8,151 bases of DNA from G039029935 sp039029935 (GTDB lineage Bacteria > Chloroflexota > Anaerolineae > Caldilineales > Caldilineaceae), in NCBI GenBank assembly GCA_039029935.1, contig JBCCFC010000614.1, forward strand, positions 1 to 8,151, written 5' to 3'. Positions 6,545 to 8,151 of this stretch are shown here, one piece after another; within the stretch, counting starts at the first letter, position 1; each line of letters begins with the position of its first letter. The notes below the pieces were generated by a model. That model made no database searches, was not told the DNA's origin, and saw nothing but the letters and a program-made list of their open reading frames with translations. The position numbers and the translations under genes were made by a program.

Positions 6545-8151
6545 GTCGTATGCTCCTCTTGTTCTGCTGTATACCACTGCTCGACAACCTTCAAATCTTT
6601 TAGCAATCGCAGCAGACCTTTCTCATCGGTATACAATATTCCTTGTTCTTTCATAAACTTTTTAGCTGGTCCAGTAAATCCACTACGCGCATAGAACCAG
6701 CAGACAACCTGCGGATGCCCTTTATCCTTGGCAAGATTGCGCGCTGCTTGCCAGAATTTTTCGACATCGGGCTTTCTCACAGAGTCTTTCCAATTTTTGA
6801 CTTCCACCACCCAAGGATGCTGAGTGGGATTGAGGGGAACCCCATACACATCAATCTGATAGGGTCTTGTGGCTCCATAGGGTTGCGTCATCGTGTAAAA
6901 AACTTGTTCAAAACGACTCAGATGAATTTTGTCTGCCTGATTGAAATATACACCGTCAACCTTTTGATCAATGAAATGGCTCTTCATCAACTTTTCAATA
7001 AACATCTCTGCAAATCGACCTACCCATGTGCGCAACTCACCCCGCAGTTTGTCAATCAACTCATCCTTGTAATCACGCGTATTTTGGGCAATCTCGGCCT
7101 GCACCTCCTCAATGGCGTCGTGACGACTTAACTGTTTGATTTCCCAACTATATTCAATGGACAACATCTGGGCAAGTTGTGGGTCAGAGAGTCCACCATA
7201 GAACTCGTTGCCTTCCTCGCGCACCAGATCACACCAGACCAGACGGCGCAACGTTTCATTGGTTTCCGGCAATGTCAACGAGAGTTTCAAATCTTTCATC
7301 AGCTTTTCAACACGCACCTCGGTCGTACTGTATTGGGTGAGATAGAAAATCATCTGTCGAGCATGGGGTAAGTTAAACGTCTCCATGTTCTGGGCAAAGT
7401 GATAGCGCCAGAACTCGTTGATATGCCCTGCCAAGTCTTCGACTTCAAACGCCAATGTACGCTTGATGCCGTCTTCGGTTGTGAGGTCACGATTGGGGTA
7501 TCTGCTATTAAAAAGACACCAGATGTAGAATGGATGTCCATCGACCAAGCGGCTCATTAAGTAGGCATCATCCAGCGAAATTTTCAGTTGACTGCGAGCG
7601 GCAAACTTAAATACAAGTTCCGTCGCGCCCCATATGGGTAAACGAGCAATGTAGGTTGTACTCACACGCCCCATCATCGACCCCATTAAAGCGTCTTCAG
7701 TGAGAATCGTCACCTGTGACCCCGCAATCAACATGGGTGCTAAGGATGATTCCGCGACACTCGAATAGGAATCTGTGTATTTTTCAAACGGACGTGTACA
7801 GGCTTCATCTTGATAAAGCACATTGTTGAGTCGCTGAAACTCATCAAACATCACGATAATGCTAATGCCTGTCTGCATGGCAAAGCGATGAGGCATGGTG
7901 TGCAGGATGGCGCGGCTTTTGTGTTTGCGATGTTCGCGGTTTTCAGCCATCCAATTGTCAATATAGCGCATCACCAGCGGTTCATCAGCTTCCTCTGCCA
8001 GTTCATGAAGATACTCAAAAGAGACAAAATCGTCAAAAGCTAGGACTGCATTTTTTGTTCGATACGCCAAAAATTGTTGTAAAAAGGAGTATAAATAGAT
8101 TTCTGCCAGTTCTTCAATCCATATCTTGTGAATGCCATCATCCAGCTCAAA
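6541..8151 (-). CDS. AAA/archaeal-type ATPase fused to a C-terminal PD-(D/E)XK nuclease-like domain (N-terminus outside window)
   Basis: The frame is open from the window edge to a TGA at 6543-6541, giving 536 visible residues; the true start and the Walker A P-loop lie beyond 8151. Residues 98-106 read IIVMFDEFQ, a Walker B strand with D103 and E104. LIAGSQ (141-146) resembles a sensor 1 strand, and DGHPFYIWCL (204-213) matches the GHP segment typical of archaeal-type/STAND-like ATPases. A winged-helix-like middle follows, then a charged helical stretch (about 335-400). The C-terminal domain has YQIDVYG with D434 and, after 15 residues, VVEVKNWK with E450 and K452, followed by DVEKFWQAARNLAK, which fits a PD-(D/E)XK restriction-endonuclease-like fold. 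Likely role: an ATP-driven DNA-cutting or defence protein; this is inferred from domains only. It is the first visible gene of the operon and its stop overlaps pdxH. A TTG at 8070 is in frame but is not the start, since the frame continues upstream. Confidence 0.8.
   Translation of the reverse strand, partial: FELDDGIHKIWIEELAEIYLYSFLQQFLAYRTKNAVLAFDDFVSFEYLHELAEEADEPLVMRYIDNWMAENREHRKHKSRAILHTMPHRFAMQTGISIIVMFDEFQRLNNVLYQDEACTRPFEKYTDSYSSVAESSLAPMLIAGSQVTILTEDALMGSMMGRVSTTYIARLPIWGATELVFKFAARSQLKISLDDAYLMSRLVDGHPFYIWCLFNSRYPNRDLTTEDGIKRTLAFEVEDLAGHINEFWRYHFAQNMETFNLPHARQMIFYLTQYSTTEVRVEKLMKDLKLSLTLPETNETLRRLVWCDLVREEGNEFYGGLSDPQLAQMLSIEYSWEIKQLSRHDAIEEVQAEIAQNTRDYKDELIDKLRGELRTWVGRFAEMFIEKLMKSHFIDQKVDGVYFNQADKIHLSRFEQVFYTMTQPYGATRPYQIDVYGVPLNPTQHPWVVEVKNWKDSVRKPDVEKFWQAARNLAKDKGHPQVVCWFYARSGFTGPAKKFMKEQGILYTDEKGLLRLLKDLKVVEQWYTAEQEEHTT
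6553..6560 (-). promoter_or_regulatory. Ribosome binding site for pdxH within the end of the ATPase gene
   Basis: AAGAGGAG on the minus strand, 8 bases before ATG 6544 and wholly inside the last codons of the ATPase gene. With the ATGA stop-start overlap (6544-6541) it supports the short pdxH start and translational coupling of the two genes. Confidence 0.8.

Noticed and set aside
6545..6577. Upstream pdxH start adding 11 residues
   Set aside because: The added residues do not resemble the family, while the ATG at 6544 has a well-spaced AAGAGGAG and the usual ATGA overlap.
6541..8070. TTG at 8070 as the start of the ATPase gene
   Set aside because: The frame stays open upstream to the window edge and encodes plausible protein (IWIEELAEIYLYSFLQQF), and the P-loop has not yet appeared.

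Overview
The window is one block of six protein genes, all on the minus strand, so transcription runs from high to low coordinates. It is bacterial DNA. I cannot name the organism. A DUF1998-type helicase carrying octamer (TGAGGGGG) and CTCTCTGCG-type low-complexity repeats, next to an Rpn-family nuclease and a large single-chain N6 methylase, would suit a Chloroflexota bacterium or a filamentous cyanobacterium. That is an inference with low confidence.

Layout in transcription order: (1) 8151-6541, the C-terminal part of an AAA/archaeal-type ATPase that ends in a PD-(D/E)XK nuclease-like domain; its P-loop lies outside the window. (2) 6544-5939, pdxH, pyridoxamine 5'-phosphate oxidase, whose ATG overlaps the ATPase stop codon (ATGA). 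(3) 5903-5088, an Rpn-family PD-(D/E)XK nuclease. (4) 5085-2287, an MrfA/YprA-like DEAD/DEAH helicase with an HNH nuclease module inserted in its C-terminal zinc-binding (MZB/DUF1998) domain and a repeat-rich linker in its helicase core. (5) 2283-1537, a metallo-beta-lactamase-fold hydrolase with an altered metal motif. (6) After a 139-base AT-rich gap holding a promoter-like and palindromic element, 1397-1, the N-terminal 465 residues of an Eco57I/type IIG-like N6-adenine DNA methylase, cut by the window edge just before its catalytic NPPY motif.

Genes 1-5 are spaced by -4, 35, 2 and 3 bases and most have good Shine-Dalgarno sites, so they probably form one operon. Three of the five carry nuclease-like domains of different kinds, and a fourth DNA-modifying gene lies immediately downstream under its own probable promoter. 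Together they look like a DNA-processing or defence neighbourhood with a vitamin B6 enzyme and an MBL hydrolase mixed in. It does not match a complete known system that I recognise. The methylase gene is clearly more AT-rich than the rest (about 37% GC in bases 1-60 against 62% in bases 2341-2400), which suggests a separate origin. No RNA gene, CRISPR array, insertion sequence end or clear intrinsic terminator was found.
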